The position numbers and the translations under genes were made by a program. Positions 33,023 through 42,042 of a stretch of DNA of 64,000 nucleotides are shown here, in pieces (position 1 is the stretch's first letter; every line of letters starts with the position of its first letter). This stretch comes from Marisediminitalea aggregata (lineage in GTDB: Bacteria > Pseudomonadota > Gammaproteobacteria > Enterobacterales > Alteromonadaceae). A model generated the notes under the pieces. The model saw only the letters and a list, made by a program, of their open reading frames with translations. It had not been told where the DNA came from and did not search any database. Location of the stretch: assembly GCF_900129565.1 (NCBI RefSeq), contig NZ_FQWD01000006.1:1-64000 (forward strand), in the 5' to 3' direction.

Positions 33023-33928
33023 ATGCGAACCGTTAGTGCGGTTTTTCAGACGATGCGCCCGCCGTTTCTGCTTCTGGTCGTAAGTTGCCTGTTGCAATCG
33101 ATTGGTCTGCTCACTTATCTCAATATCGACTGGTCTTGGTTAATATTTAGCCTTGTTTGTGTGTGTGGTCTGTCTGCACACATTGCCGTGAATATGCTTA
33201 ATGAATATCACGATTGTGCATCCCAACTGGATTTCCATACATCCAGAACTCCCTTTAGCGGTGGCAGTGGTGCATTAGTCAGTAACCCTGACGTGTTAAA
33301 TGCAGTCAGAATAACGGGTTGGTTTTTTATTGTAGCCACGGCGGTGACTGGTTTGCTCATAATGCGTTTATCAACCGCGCAACCATTTCAACTCGTCACC
33401 ATGGGGTTACTTGGCCTTGTGATTGTGATTGCTTATACCCCTATACTTAATCGGTATGCGATTTTGTGTCTGCTGGCCCCAGGCGTGGGGTTTGGTCTTC
33501 TAATGAGTTACGGCTGCTTCGTTGTGTTGGGAGGAAACCATTCGTTTGAGGTTATGTTACTGGCACTGGTCCCCACGTTATTAACCAATAACCTTTTATT
33601 GTTAAATCAGTTTCCTGATGCTGAAGCAGACCAGCAGCATGGCCGCAATCACCTGGTAATACAACACGGATACAGCACAGCAGCGTATGTGTATTTTGTA
33701 CAGTGGCAATTTGCGCTTTTGGCCCTGTTAACGGGTCTATGGTTACTCGAGGTACCGTGGTTTGTTTACTGCGCAGCGATCCCTATGGTCGTTGGCTTGC
33801 GCATTTATGCATTGGCAAAAGATTTCAATAAAACCACGCCTGCATTTTTGGCAGGCATGGGACAAAACGTTATGATGACACTTCTTACACCGGCATTACT
33901 TGGAGTGTTGTTATGTGTGGCAGGTTAA
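33023..33928 (+). CDS. UbiA family prenyltransferase
   Basis: A 301-residue integral membrane protein of the UbiA superfamily. The two Asp-rich prenyl-diphosphate motifs are visible: NEYHDCASQLD near residues 59-69 and NQFPDAEADQ near 195-204. Eight to nine membrane segments surround them. The first motif resembles that of MenA-type enzymes, but no other menaquinone gene is nearby, so the aromatic acceptor is not decidable. The 3' end overlaps the SRAP gene by 16 bp. AAAGGAGA precedes the ATG. Confidence 0.82.
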   Translation: MRTVSAVFQTMRPPFLLLVVSCLLQSIGLLTYLNIDWSWLIFSLVCVCGLSAHIAVNMLNEYHDCASQLDFHTSRTPFSGGSGALVSNPDVLNAVRITGWFFIVATAVTGLLIMRLSTAQPFQLVTMGLLGLVIVIAYTPILNRYAILCLLAPGVGFGLLMSYGCFVVLGGNHSFEVMLLALVPTLLTNNLLLLNQFPDAEADQQHGRNHLVIQHGYSTAAYVYFVQWQFALLALLTGLWLLEVPWFVYCAAIPMVVGLRIYALAKDFNKTTPAFLAGMGQNVMMTLLTPALLGVLLCVAG

Positions 33929-34629
33929 ATGTAGCCGACAGCCCGGGCGTTAAATCGCTCTGCGATCAGTTGGAAATTACACTCTGGCCAGAGGAAGGCA
34001 TGCTCAAAAAGCGCTTCACTCGGGCCACAGACCGAGTCAGTATCGTTATGCAGCACAACGGTAAATCGGTAATGCGAAACGCCGTATGGTGGTTACTGCT
34101 GGAGCCCGATCATCGCGGGCCGGTTATGCGATTCATACCGTCTAAATATACGTCGTTTAATACCCGGTACGACAAACTCAATAAACGCGGCAGTGCAGGG
34201 TATCAGGCATTTCGACAGCAGCGGTGTGTGATCCCAGCAAGTGGTTTTGGGGAGTCTCAAAAGCGTGGGTCATCGATGACCTATCACGACATGATAGCAA
34301 GTGAAGACACGCCGCTTGCGATGGGCGGTTTGTATCGCGAATGGCACGGCCGCGATCCGCATGGGAATACGTTTATTGAAACCTCTTGCTCAGTGGTTAC
34401 ACTGGCTCCTCATCCTAAATTAATGCCCATTCATGAAAAGGCCTCGCCGCTGATGTTATCGGCCGAGGACAACAGCCTGCAACGCTGGCTGGACTGCGCA
34501 GCGCATCCGGTTGAAGCCCTATCTGATTTGCTTGAACCCACCATACGACATCGGTTTACGGTAACACCGATAAATAAGCCGTCATTGTATCAGCCGATAG
34601 GTGAGTCTTTTACCATTGAGCCTGATTAA
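33913..34629 (+). CDS. SOS response-associated peptidase (SRAP/YedK/HMCES) family protein
   Basis: A 238-residue SRAP protein. After removal of Met, Cys2 (MCGRLNV) becomes the N-terminal residue that, in YedK and HMCES, forms a covalent link to abasic sites in single-stranded DNA. Other conserved parts are FNTRYDKL, CVIPASGFGE and the HPKLMPIHEKASPLML motif with the catalytic His. The start lies inside the end of the prenyltransferase gene, so the two are translationally coupled, although their functions appear unrelated. A LexA box is not evident nearby. Confidence 0.9.
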   Translation: MCGRLNVADSPGVKSLCDQLEITLWPEEGMLKKRFTRATDRVSIVMQHNGKSVMRNAVWWLLLEPDHRGPVMRFIPSKYTSFNTRYDKLNKRGSAGYQAFRQQRCVIPASGFGESQKRGSSMTYHDMIASEDTPLAMGGLYREWHGRDPHGNTFIETSCSVVTLAPHPKLMPIHEKASPLMLSAEDNSLQRWLDCAAHPVEALSDLLEPTIRHRFTVTPINKPSLYQPIGESFTIEPD

Positions 34630-34672
34630 CAACTAATACCGACGTTGATGCCTGTTTCCTTATTGGCAATAA

Positions 34673-34710
34673 AAAAGCCCGCGTAGCAATTTGCCAGCGG
34701 GCTTTTGTTT
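34673..34710. terminator. Bidirectional terminator
   Basis: AAAAGCCCGC (34673-34682) and GCGGGCTTTT (34697-34706) form a 10-bp stem between the convergent SRAP and exoprotease genes, with A and T runs on both sides. Confidence 0.85.
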
Positions 34711-34722
34711 TACAGGCTGTAA

Positions 34723-37700
34723 CTAGTGTGCTTTGCGTCTGACTGCACGCTGCCAGGTCAGAACCATCAGGCCTAAGAGCAAGCCAAAACCCAAGCTGCC
34801 ACCGCCGCTGCTTTGTCGGTTGGTGACCGTTACTGTCACCGTTTCACTTACCGTCGAGTTACCATCCGTTGCCGTTACCGTGAAGCTCACGGACGTGGTA
34901 CTGTCAGTATCAGGAGCTGTGCTGCTAAAAGTTGCTCCAGGGACCCCGTTTATGGTGAAGGTCACAGTGTCGCCTTCTGGGTCAGTGGCAGAAGCGCGAA
35001 TGGTGATAGTGCCGCGCTCCTGAACACTGCCTGGTGCACTTACGGTGAGCACAGGAGGTTGATTCTCCGTTACCATAATGGTGGCTTGTGCGGTGTCAGT
35101 GTAACCAAATTCGTCGGTTGCAGTGACTTCAAGCACGAGTGTGTTGCCAGCAGACGCGGCTGCAGGCGTAATCGTGACCGTATCCCCGTTAATAGCGATA
35201 CCTGCCTGTGGACCACTTAGCTGATCGACACTTAATGTAATGGCATCGCCATTAGCATCTGTCACGCTAATCGGTAACAAAGTCGCCTGCTGCTCGGTCA
35301 TGGATAGCGTGGCAGATTCAACCCCGTTAATTAGCAATTCCGGTGCGGCATGAATTTGAACGTCGGTATTTAATGCCGCGGTTTCAGCTTCGGTACCCGG
35401 AATATTGGTCACCGAAGAAGTGAGTGAAACCAACACTGCACCGCTAATACTGGCGTCATTATCTACACGCAAAGAGAACGACAGTGTGCTGTCTCCAACT
35501 GCCTGAGTAGCCAGGTCTGGTGTCAAACACAATACAGTGTCATTTGAAATGGTCTCAGCCACCGATGCCTCAACGCTATTATCAGATGCACTGATATAGC
35601 TGAAATGGCCACCGGACTGAGCCTGCTCACTTGCATAACCCACCGTGGTAGGGATGGCATCGCTTCCAACGGTTACATTGTCGTAAGCAAACAAGACTGA
35701 GGGTGAATTGCTCGGCGCATTGTGCAGTATAATAACTTCAACATCTGCTGACTCATTGCCAGATACCAACCCGGACCACTGTATCACTGTGACGTTGCCG
35801 TCATCCAGTGTGGCAACCGTAATACCTGAATCGGCAGCGTCGGCAAATGTCCAGTCGCGCCAGAACGGCGCTAGCAAGACCGCATTTTGCTGACGGTCTT
35901 TCAGCGATTGGTTGATACCCGGACGGTTCAGTGTCCGTGCATCCGCACTGATTATAAAGCCTTTAGAAGACACATTCAGACTTTGTAGTGTTTCGTTTAG
36001 CACGTTGAACTGAATAGGGTAGTTGGCCAGCACGGTGTCCAGGCTGCCGAACTTCGGACTAAAGCCCATGGACTGTAAATCAATGAAGCCCGTTCCCTGG
36101 CCAACGTCCGGTACAGAACATTGAGGATCGCTTTGATTTGATGTCATTGCGAATGAAGCAGATGACGTGCTGGCAGTTTGAGTCACATCCCAAGTGATTG
36201 TGTTGTCTTGTATCAATCCGCCATCATCGACACTGCTTGTTACCACGGACGTGCCATCCGGCACAGTAACACTCACCTGATAATCACGGTTTTCATTAGT
36301 CAAATTTGGCTTAATTGTAACCGCGTAAGACGCAGTGTCTCCTGGTGCAACACGGCCAGATGATGTAGCTGCGAGTGTAACGTCATTTTCGCCACGGACC
36401 AGGTCAACCGGAATTGTGCCTAAGTTACTTGGATTATCTGCATCGCTGCCTACGGTGATGGCACCAAAGTAACGGTCTCCCTCAAGGCTGTCAGACAGTT
36501 GCCAGCTCACGCGCATATCAAAAGGTTCACGTAATGCGGCGCTGCCCGGACCGTCTACTTGTAACGACCCTTCATCCACAGCAGTGACAACCGCATATTC
36601 CAGCACAAAGTCGTCTGTAGCGCGGCTCGACCCTGTATAGTTTTGCACAAATACATAGTAGCTACCCGCCTGCGGGTTAGTTATGTTGATATATTCATCC
36701 CAACTGAACCCGGTGCTTGAAGCAATGATTTCAGACGTTGAAATCAGCTCATCGTTATTCAAATCAAGCACAATGAACATGTCCAAATCCGGGGCCGTGG
36801 ATTCACTGATGTAGGCGACAAGTCGGTCGGTATTTTCAGCGACGTCAATGACTTCAAAATAGACACCGTCTTCAACGTCATCCAAAAATGCTTCGGGATC
36901 AGAGTCTTCGGCAATAGATTCATTCACTGCAGTTGGCTGTACTAGGCCTGACGTGCGCGCGGTGAAGTCTGTGATTTCAATGGCTACCAGATCTTTTATC
37001 AGCAATGAATCTGCATTGCGGTAGCTTGTTTGGTCTATTTCATCAGGGAAATTACCGTTCGAAGCCACAACCGCAATGGGCAAGTGTAAGTCAGGTGAAC
37101 TGGCTGACGTTAATACTGCTTTTGCATATTCCCAATCGCCGTCATTGGCATTCCAGGTGTTTGCGGTAAACGTGACGGTTTGAGACTGCCCGGCAGCGAG
37201 TGTAAATGATGCAGGGGAGGCTGTAATTTCAAGCCCGCTGTTCATGGCGTCGCCTGTAACGGTCCAGCTACCGGCCTTCGTTGCGGTAAATGTGCGTTGC
37301 CAGGTACATTCAATAAGGCAATTGTTGTCAACCAGCGCAGGCATATTCAGCGTTTTGGGATCACCTCCTATGTCAGGATCCGCCGCTTCGTAATTTGCCT
37401 GGGTTTCCTCAACAATTAATCCTGCATTGACTGCCTTATCTACCTGAATTCGCCCTGACCCCATGTCGAGCCAGTTAGCATCATCCAAGGTGCCTTCAAC
37501 TCGCAGCTCGGGCGTTGCTGTCATCATTAATGCAGAACGAATCGCGTCTGCGCTCCAGGTAGGATTAACCTGACGAACCAACGCGGCAGCGCCGGCTACG
37601 TGCGGAGAGGCCATGGAAGTGCCGTCCAGGTAAGCATAATCGGCGGGTGCAGGGCCCGTGGTTTCATGCCCATAATGCTCGTCAGAATAAGCTGCGTAGA

Positions 37701-39519
37701 CCTGCACGCCCGGTGCACTTATCATTGGCAATAAGGTACTGATTTCTGTGTTTGGACCGCGAGAAGAGAAGCTGGCTACGGTATCCAGTGCATCCTGGTC
37801 TATCGACAAATCGCCCGATGTTGTTGAAATAGTTGCTCGGTGCCCGCTGCCCGACGCCAGCCAGGTGCGCAATTGATTCCCGGCTGCAACATTAACGTGA
37901 ATACCAGGGATCACGTATACATCGCCAACCAGATTGTCGGTATCTGCAGAAACATTGGCCAGGATGTAGCCACCAGCGCCGCCGTCAGCCACGTTTTTCG
38001 CCTTTTGAACCCGGGCTATCTCACCACGATCACACAGCACGATTTCGCCATTAAACGTACCTGCCGGAAATGGTTCAAGACACTGCGCAGAGTCACCACC
38101 CGGGTCATTGGGGTTAGTGAAATCGCCGGCGTAAACGACATTCGCGGTAATGCCTGCAGTATTACTTTGTCCGTTGATTGTTGAGGGCAGTGACACACCA
38201 CCCGAGAAACTGGACAAAGTTTTGCTGTAGTCGATAATTCTGCCGTGGTCGGTTGCTGCGACCGGCGTTATCCAGGGCGCAAACTTATCGCTGGTCGACA
38301 CGCCCGGACCGTCGTTACCGGCTGAATGCGCAACAAAAATCCCGGCATTATTGGCCGACAACCATGCCTCACTCAGTGCGTCGCCCCAGACGGCCTCGCC
38401 ACCTGAAATCGAATAGTTAATGACATCGACAATACCGGTTGAAATCGCATCATCGATCGCACTGATCGCCAGGCTGTAATAACAACCGGTATATTCATCA
38501 TCGGATTCGCCGGGCAAACAGGTTTGAAATGAAATGATATTGGCATGTGGTGCCATGCCCGACATTTGGTCAAACGTGAATTCACCGGGGTAACCGTCGC
38601 TAACTTCTTCGTCAAACGCCAGTCCATAAACCGGCACGTCATACAATATATTCCCCGCGGCGGTGCCGGCAACATGTGAACCGTGACCATTGTAGTCTTC
38701 GCCGTTTCTGCCTAATCCAACCGGAAAGATATCCGTGTCGGCATACTGATTGGTGATGAGTGCGTAACTGTATACGCCGATCAGTTTGTCATTACATAAA
38801 TTGGGAAAATCGCCATCACAGTCACCGAGATAATTTCCGCTGCCCAATGGGTTAGTGTGGGTGTATCCGTCGCCACCTGTTGCGGCAAAGGAAGGGTGAT
38901 CCGTGTTAATGCCGGTGTCGAATACCGCGACAACCGTGCCTTCACCCATTGCATTTAAGCCATTGTCCGCAGTGCCTGCCCAGACTTGTTGCGCGCCGGT
39001 CAGTGCAATGCTGGTATCTGTATTTAGCTTGAGTTTTCTGTCACTTTCTACCGCTTTTACGCCGCTAATATTGCGAATTGCCTCTGCTTCTGCGGCTGTG
39101 AGGTTCATTACCATGCCGTTAATGGCATATTGAAACTGTTTTAGTGGTGTCGCAGTACCGGTCACGGTTGATATGCGATTCAACGCTTTGGATTGCTGCG
39201 TTCTGAGGTACTTTCGGTATGCAGTCACTTCTCGCTTGTTTGCCTTAACCCGATTCAACGTTGACAGTGTTGATGTGGTCGGCATTGTTGCTTCAAACCC
39301 ACTGATTCCCCCTGAGTACTGTGCAATTGATGGATCTGCCAGTCTTATAATGTAGGGCGTTTTCTCCGTTGTTTTAGTCTCGTTATTTTGCGTTTGGGAG
39401 AGGGCCAGATTAACTGACTTATTAACGGTGGCAGGTTCAACCGCCTGATTTTCAGCAAATACTGCACCCGTAAGTAACAGTCCTGATACGACCAGAGGCA
39501 CAGGGGATAATGGCTTCAC
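34723..39519 (-). CDS. Secreted subtilisin-like (S8) protease with GlyGly-CTERM anchor
   Basis: A 1598-residue exoprotease. It has a signal peptide (about residues 1-22), an I9-type propeptide (about 55-165), then the S8 domain with the triad D201 (VFDTGI), H279 (NGHGSH) and S635 (LDGTSMASPH), and oxyanion N402. A protease-associated (PA) domain is inserted at about 450-560. Downstream lie beta-sandwich and cadherin-like repeats (Ig-like SVTVPDGTS and ATDEFGYTDTAQATIMV). The C-terminus is a GlyGly-CTERM signal: SSGGGSLG, a hydrophobic helix and basic end, processed by rhombosortase in characterised systems. Secretion by type II and a role in extracellular protein breakdown are inferred from family knowledge. 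Confidence 0.92.
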   Translation of the reverse strand: MKPLSPVPLVVSGLLLTGAVFAENQAVEPATVNKSVNLALSQTQNNETKTTEKTPYIIRLADPSIAQYSGGISGFEATMPTTSTLSTLNRVKANKREVTAYRKYLRTQQSKALNRISTVTGTATPLKQFQYAINGMVMNLTAAEAEAIRNISGVKAVESDRKLKLNTDTSIALTGAQQVWAGTADNGLNAMGEGTVVAVFDTGINTDHPSFAATGGDGYTHTNPLGSGNYLGDCDGDFPNLCNDKLIGVYSYALITNQYADTDIFPVGLGRNGEDYNGHGSHVAGTAAGNILYDVPVYGLAFDEEVSDGYPGEFTFDQMSGMAPHANIISFQTCLPGESDDEYTGCYYSLAISAIDDAISTGIVDVINYSISGGEAVWGDALSEAWLSANNAGIFVAHSAGNDGPGVSTSDKFAPWITPVAATDHGRIIDYSKTLSSFSGGVSLPSTINGQSNTAGITANVVYAGDFTNPNDPGGDSAQCLEPFPAGTFNGEIVLCDRGEIARVQKAKNVADGGAGGYILANVSADTDNLVGDVYVIPGIHVNVAAGNQLRTWLASGSGHRATISTTSGDLSIDQDALDTVASFSSRGPNTEISTLLPMISAPGVQVYAAYSDEHYGHETTGPAPADYAYLDGTSMASPHVAGAAALVRQVNPTWSADAIRSALMMTATPELRVEGTLDDANWLDMGSGRIQVDKAVNAGLIVEETQANYEAADPDIGGDPKTLNMPALVDNNCLIECTWQRTFTATKAGSWTVTGDAMNSGLEITASPASFTLAAGQSQTVTFTANTWNANDGDWEYAKAVLTSASSPDLHLPIAVVASNGNFPDEIDQTSYRNADSLLIKDLVAIEITDFTARTSGLVQPTAVNESIAEDSDPEAFLDDVEDGVYFEVIDVAENTDRLVAYISESTAPDLDMFIVLDLNNDELISTSEIIASSTGFSWDEYINITNPQAGSYYVFVQNYTGSSRATDDFVLEYAVVTAVDEGSLQVDGPGSAALREPFDMRVSWQLSDSLEGDRYFGAITVGSDADNPSNLGTIPVDLVRGENDVTLAATSSGRVAPGDTASYAVTIKPNLTNENRDYQVSVTVPDGTSVVTSSVDDGGLIQDNTITWDVTQTASTSSASFAMTSNQSDPQCSVPDVGQGTGFIDLQSMGFSPKFGSLDTVLANYPIQFNVLNETLQSLNVSSKGFIISADARTLNRPGINQSLKDRQQNAVLLAPFWRDWTFADAADSGITVATLDDGNVTVIQWSGLVSGNESADVEVIILHNAPSNSPSVLFAYDNVTVGSDAIPTTVGYASEQAQSGGHFSYISASDNSVEASVAETISNDTVLCLTPDLATQAVGDSTLSFSLRVDNDASISGAVLVSLTSSVTNIPGTEAETAALNTDVQIHAAPELLINGVESATLSMTEQQATLLPISVTDANGDAITLSVDQLSGPQAGIAINGDTVTITPAAASAGNTLVLEVTATDEFGYTDTAQATIMVTENQPPVLTVSAPGSVQERGTITIRASATDPEGDTVTFTINGVPGATFSSTAPDTDSTTSVSFTVTATDGNSTVSETVTVTVTNRQSSGGGSLGFGLLLGLMVLTWQRAVRRKAH

Positions 39520-39647
39520 TTATACTACTCCATTGTGGTTGCCGGAGTTTCTGTCGGCTTTTTATAGGGTTTTTTATAGGTTTTTAACACATCACAATAA
39601 CTTGTGTCATACGCTTTTACGAATCTTTGTATACAGACCGATCAAGT

Positions 39648-39674
39648 CACACAAAGATTACGACCCTTTGTGTG
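39648..39674. promoter_or_regulatory. Inverted repeat, candidate operator
   Basis: CACACAAAG (39648-39656) and CTTTGTGTG (39666-39674) are perfect 9-bp arms with a 9-bp spacer. The spacing of about two helical turns (arm centre to centre 18 bp) would suit a dimeric regulator. Confidence 0.5.
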
Positions 39675-39742
39675 TATACGTTATTTTAGCAGGCAATTAA
39701 CCTACAATTTACATTGCAGCGAAAAGTAGAATATCTATCACG

Positions 39743-39762
39743 TTTCTTTGCATGCGAAGAAA
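39743..39762. promoter_or_regulatory. Palindrome, candidate operator
   Basis: TTTCTTTGCATGCGAAGAAA is palindromic at 18 of 20 positions and lies 106 bp upstream of the bkdA1 start. Confidence 0.45.
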
Positions 39763-39786
39763 TGTTTATCCTCACGCTTAAGTAAA

Positions 39787-39802
39787 CTAATTGTTAAATT
39801 AG
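39787..39802. promoter_or_regulatory. Palindrome CTAATT-GTTA-AATTAG
   Basis: Perfect 6-bp arms around a 4-bp centre, 66 bp upstream of the bkdA1 start. Confidence 0.4.
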
Positions 39803-39867
39803 ACGGACGCTCCTGTGGGACCTGTTCTACGATAGATATAGGTTAAGAGTCCCATTAGAGGAAGCCA

Positions 39868-41052
39868 ATGAACGACAGAAATCACCTCGACCATGTTGCA
39901 TTAACGCACGAGGTTAAGATCATTGAAAACGGGCTGCTGGAAATCACCATGCTGGCCATTCTCGATCCAGACGGCAATATTTATCCCGGTGCTACAGCAC
40001 CCGATATCGACAAAGCGCTGGCCGAAAAGATATACCACACCATGGTGTACACCCGACTGCTGGATGAGCGTATGGTTGCTGCACAACGTCAGGGACGCAT
40101 CAGTTTCTACCTCGCCAGCACAGGCGAAGAGGCTGCTGCGGTTGCCAGTGCTGCAGCCTTGTCTGAAAACGACATGATCATGAGTCAGTACCGCGAGCAG
40201 GGCGCGCTGGCTTTTCGTGGTTATACTACCGACCAGTTTATGAATCAGATGTTTTCTAATCGTCTGGATCCAAACAAAGGCCGCCAGATGCCTATCCACT
40301 ACGGTGACAAGGCGCTCAACTTTATGACCATTTCCTCACCGCTGGGAACGCAAATCCCGCAGGCTGCCGGTTATGCCTACGGTCAGAAGTTAGCAGGCAA
40401 AGACGCGGTAACGATATGTTACTTCGGCGAGGGTGCCGCCTCAGAAGGGGATTTCCATGCCGGTGTAAACATGGCTGCGGTACTCAATTGCCCCGTTATC
40501 TTCTTCTGTCGTAATAATGGCTATGCAATCTCAACCCCAGCAGCGGAGCAATTTGCCGGTGACGGTATTGCATCACGAGGCATTGGTTACGGGGTCAGGA
40601 CCATACGTGTCGACGGTAACGACCCATTAGCGGTTTACAGCGCCACAAAGCAAGCCCGTGCAATGGCTTTGGAAACCAATCAACCGGTATTAATTGAAGC
40701 CATGACATATCGACTGGCTGCACACTCAACGTCCGATGACCCCAGTGGCTACCGGTCTAAAAATGAAGAAGACAAGTGGCGACTCAAAGATCCACTGACT
40801 CGGTTCAAGCAATGGTTACTGAGTAAAGCGTGGCTGGACGAAGCGGCGACCGAACAATTCATGCAACAAACCCGCAGCGATATTCTTGCTGCATTGAAAA
40901 CCTCTGAACAGGTTGCAGTCAACCCGCTGGCTGACATCGTAGAAGATGTATATGCCGAAGTCCCCTGGCATTTGAAGGAGCAGCGTGATGCATTAATCGC
41001 TCACGTGAAGAAGTATCCGTCAAAGTACCCTAAAACGTCAGGAGATTTATAA
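39868..41052 (+). CDS. bkdA1: Branched-chain 2-oxoacid dehydrogenase E1 alpha subunit
   Basis: A 394-residue E1 alpha subunit of the branched-chain 2-oxoacid dehydrogenase complex. It oxidatively decarboxylates the transaminated forms of Leu, Ile and Val. The thiamine diphosphate motif runs from [10 protein letters not shown] at residue 187 to RNN near 217, and the phosphorylation-loop-like segment [16 protein letters not shown] near 290-305 is typical. The ATG at 39868 is preceded by AGAGGAAGC. First gene of a three-gene operon; E1 beta starts 2 bp after its stop. BCKDH is favoured over pyruvate dehydrogenase because E1 is split into two chains and E2 is of BkdB type. Confidence 0.93.
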   Translation: MNDRNHLDHVALTHEVKIIENGLLEITMLAILDPDGNIYPGATAPDIDKALAEKIYHTMVYTRLLDERMVAAQRQGRISFYLASTGEEAAAVASAAALSENDMIMSQYREQGALAFRGYTTDQFMNQMFSNRLDPNKGRQMPIHYGDKALNFMTISSPLGTQIPQAAGYAYGQKLAGKDAVTICYFGEGAASEGDFHAGVNMAAVLNCPVIFFCRNNGYAISTPAAEQFAGDGIASRGIGYGVRTIRVDGNDPLAVYSATKQARAMALETNQPVLIEAMTYRLAAHSTSDDPSGYRSKNEEDKWRLKDPLTRFKQWLLSKAWLDEAATEQFMQQTRSDILAALKTSEQVAVNPLADIVEDVYAEVPWHLKEQRDALIAHVKKYPSKYPKTSGDL

Positions 41053-41054
41053 GC

Positions 41055-42032
41055 ATGGCAAAATTAAATTTACTACAAGCCATCAATCAGGCGCTGATCA
41101 CTGCCATGACAGAAGATGAAAAGGCTGTTGTGTTTGGCGAAGATGTTGGCTACTTCGGCGGCGTTTTTCGCGCAACCAGTAATCTGCAGGAAAAATTTGG
41201 TAAAGCGCGTTGTTTTAACACGCCACTTACTGAACAGGGCATTATCGGCTTTGCCAACGGGCTGGCCTCTCAGGGTTCAACCCCAATTGCTGAAATTCAG
41301 TTCGGTGACTACATTTTTCCCGCGTTCGACCAGATTGTGAATGAAACTGCCAAGTTTCGATACCGCTCCGGGGGGCAGTTTACCTGCGGTTCACTGACTA
41401 TTCGTACGCCTTACGGTGGTGGAATTTCAGGTGGCTTGTATCACTCGCAATCACCAGAGGCCTTTTTCAGCCATGTACCAGGATTGAAAGTTGTGGTGCC
41501 GAGAGATCCTTATCAGGCTAAAGGTTTATTACTGGCTGCCATTCGCGACGACAACCCTGTGTTGTTTATGGAACCCAAACGTTTATATCGTGCATCTGTG
41601 TGTGATGTGCCGGAAGAAGATTACACCATTCCATTGGGTAAAGCGGAGGTGGTTCAGGAAGGTAACGACATTACCTTGCTGGCCTGGGGCGCTCAGGTGG
41701 AGACGATTAAAAAAGCTGCGGACATGGCGCTTGAAGACGGCGTGTCATGCGAAATTATTGACCTGCGCAGTATTTTACCCTGGGATGCGCAAACGGTGGC
41801 TGAATCTGTTATGAAAACAGGACGCTTGCTAATCAACCATGAAGCACCAATTACGTCTGGTTTTGGTAGTGAAATCGCTGCGCGCATTCAGGAACAATGT
41901 TTCCTGTATCTTGAAGCGCCGATCATTCGCGTTTGTGGTTTAGACACGCCGTATCCTCTGGCACATGAAAAAGAATACATGCCAGATGAATTTAAAACCT
42001 ATGAAGCCATTAAGCGCGCTTTGAACTACTGA
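41055..42032 (+). CDS. bkdA2: Branched-chain 2-oxoacid dehydrogenase E1 beta subunit
   Basis: A 325-residue E1 beta subunit that completes the thiamine-dependent alpha2-beta2 tetramer. Family blocks are [32 protein letters not shown], the [16 protein letters not shown] loop and the C-terminal [20 protein letters not shown]. It begins 2 bp after bkdA1 and ends 10 bp before bkdB, so the three genes are read as one unit. Start ATG at 41055 with GGAG upstream inside the bkdA1 end. Confidence 0.94.
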   Translation: MAKLNLLQAINQALITAMTEDEKAVVFGEDVGYFGGVFRATSNLQEKFGKARCFNTPLTEQGIIGFANGLASQGSTPIAEIQFGDYIFPAFDQIVNETAKFRYRSGGQFTCGSLTIRTPYGGGISGGLYHSQSPEAFFSHVPGLKVVVPRDPYQAKGLLLAAIRDDNPVLFMEPKRLYRASVCDVPEEDYTIPLGKAEVVQEGNDITLLAWGAQVETIKKAADMALEDGVSCEIIDLRSILPWDAQTVAESVMKTGRLLINHEAPITSGFGSEIAARIQEQCFLYLEAPIIRVCGLDTPYPLAHEKEYMPDEFKTYEAIKRALNY

Positions 42033-42042
42033 GGGACAAAAC

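Larger units (their letters stand above)
39520..39867. other. Divergent regulatory spacer between exoprotease and bkd operon
   Basis: A gene-free 348-bp region with at least three palindromes (listed separately) and two GTATAC elements (39629-39634 and 39674-39679). It should hold promoters for both divergent transcripts. I could not fix -35/-10 pairs with confidence. Confidence 0.6.
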
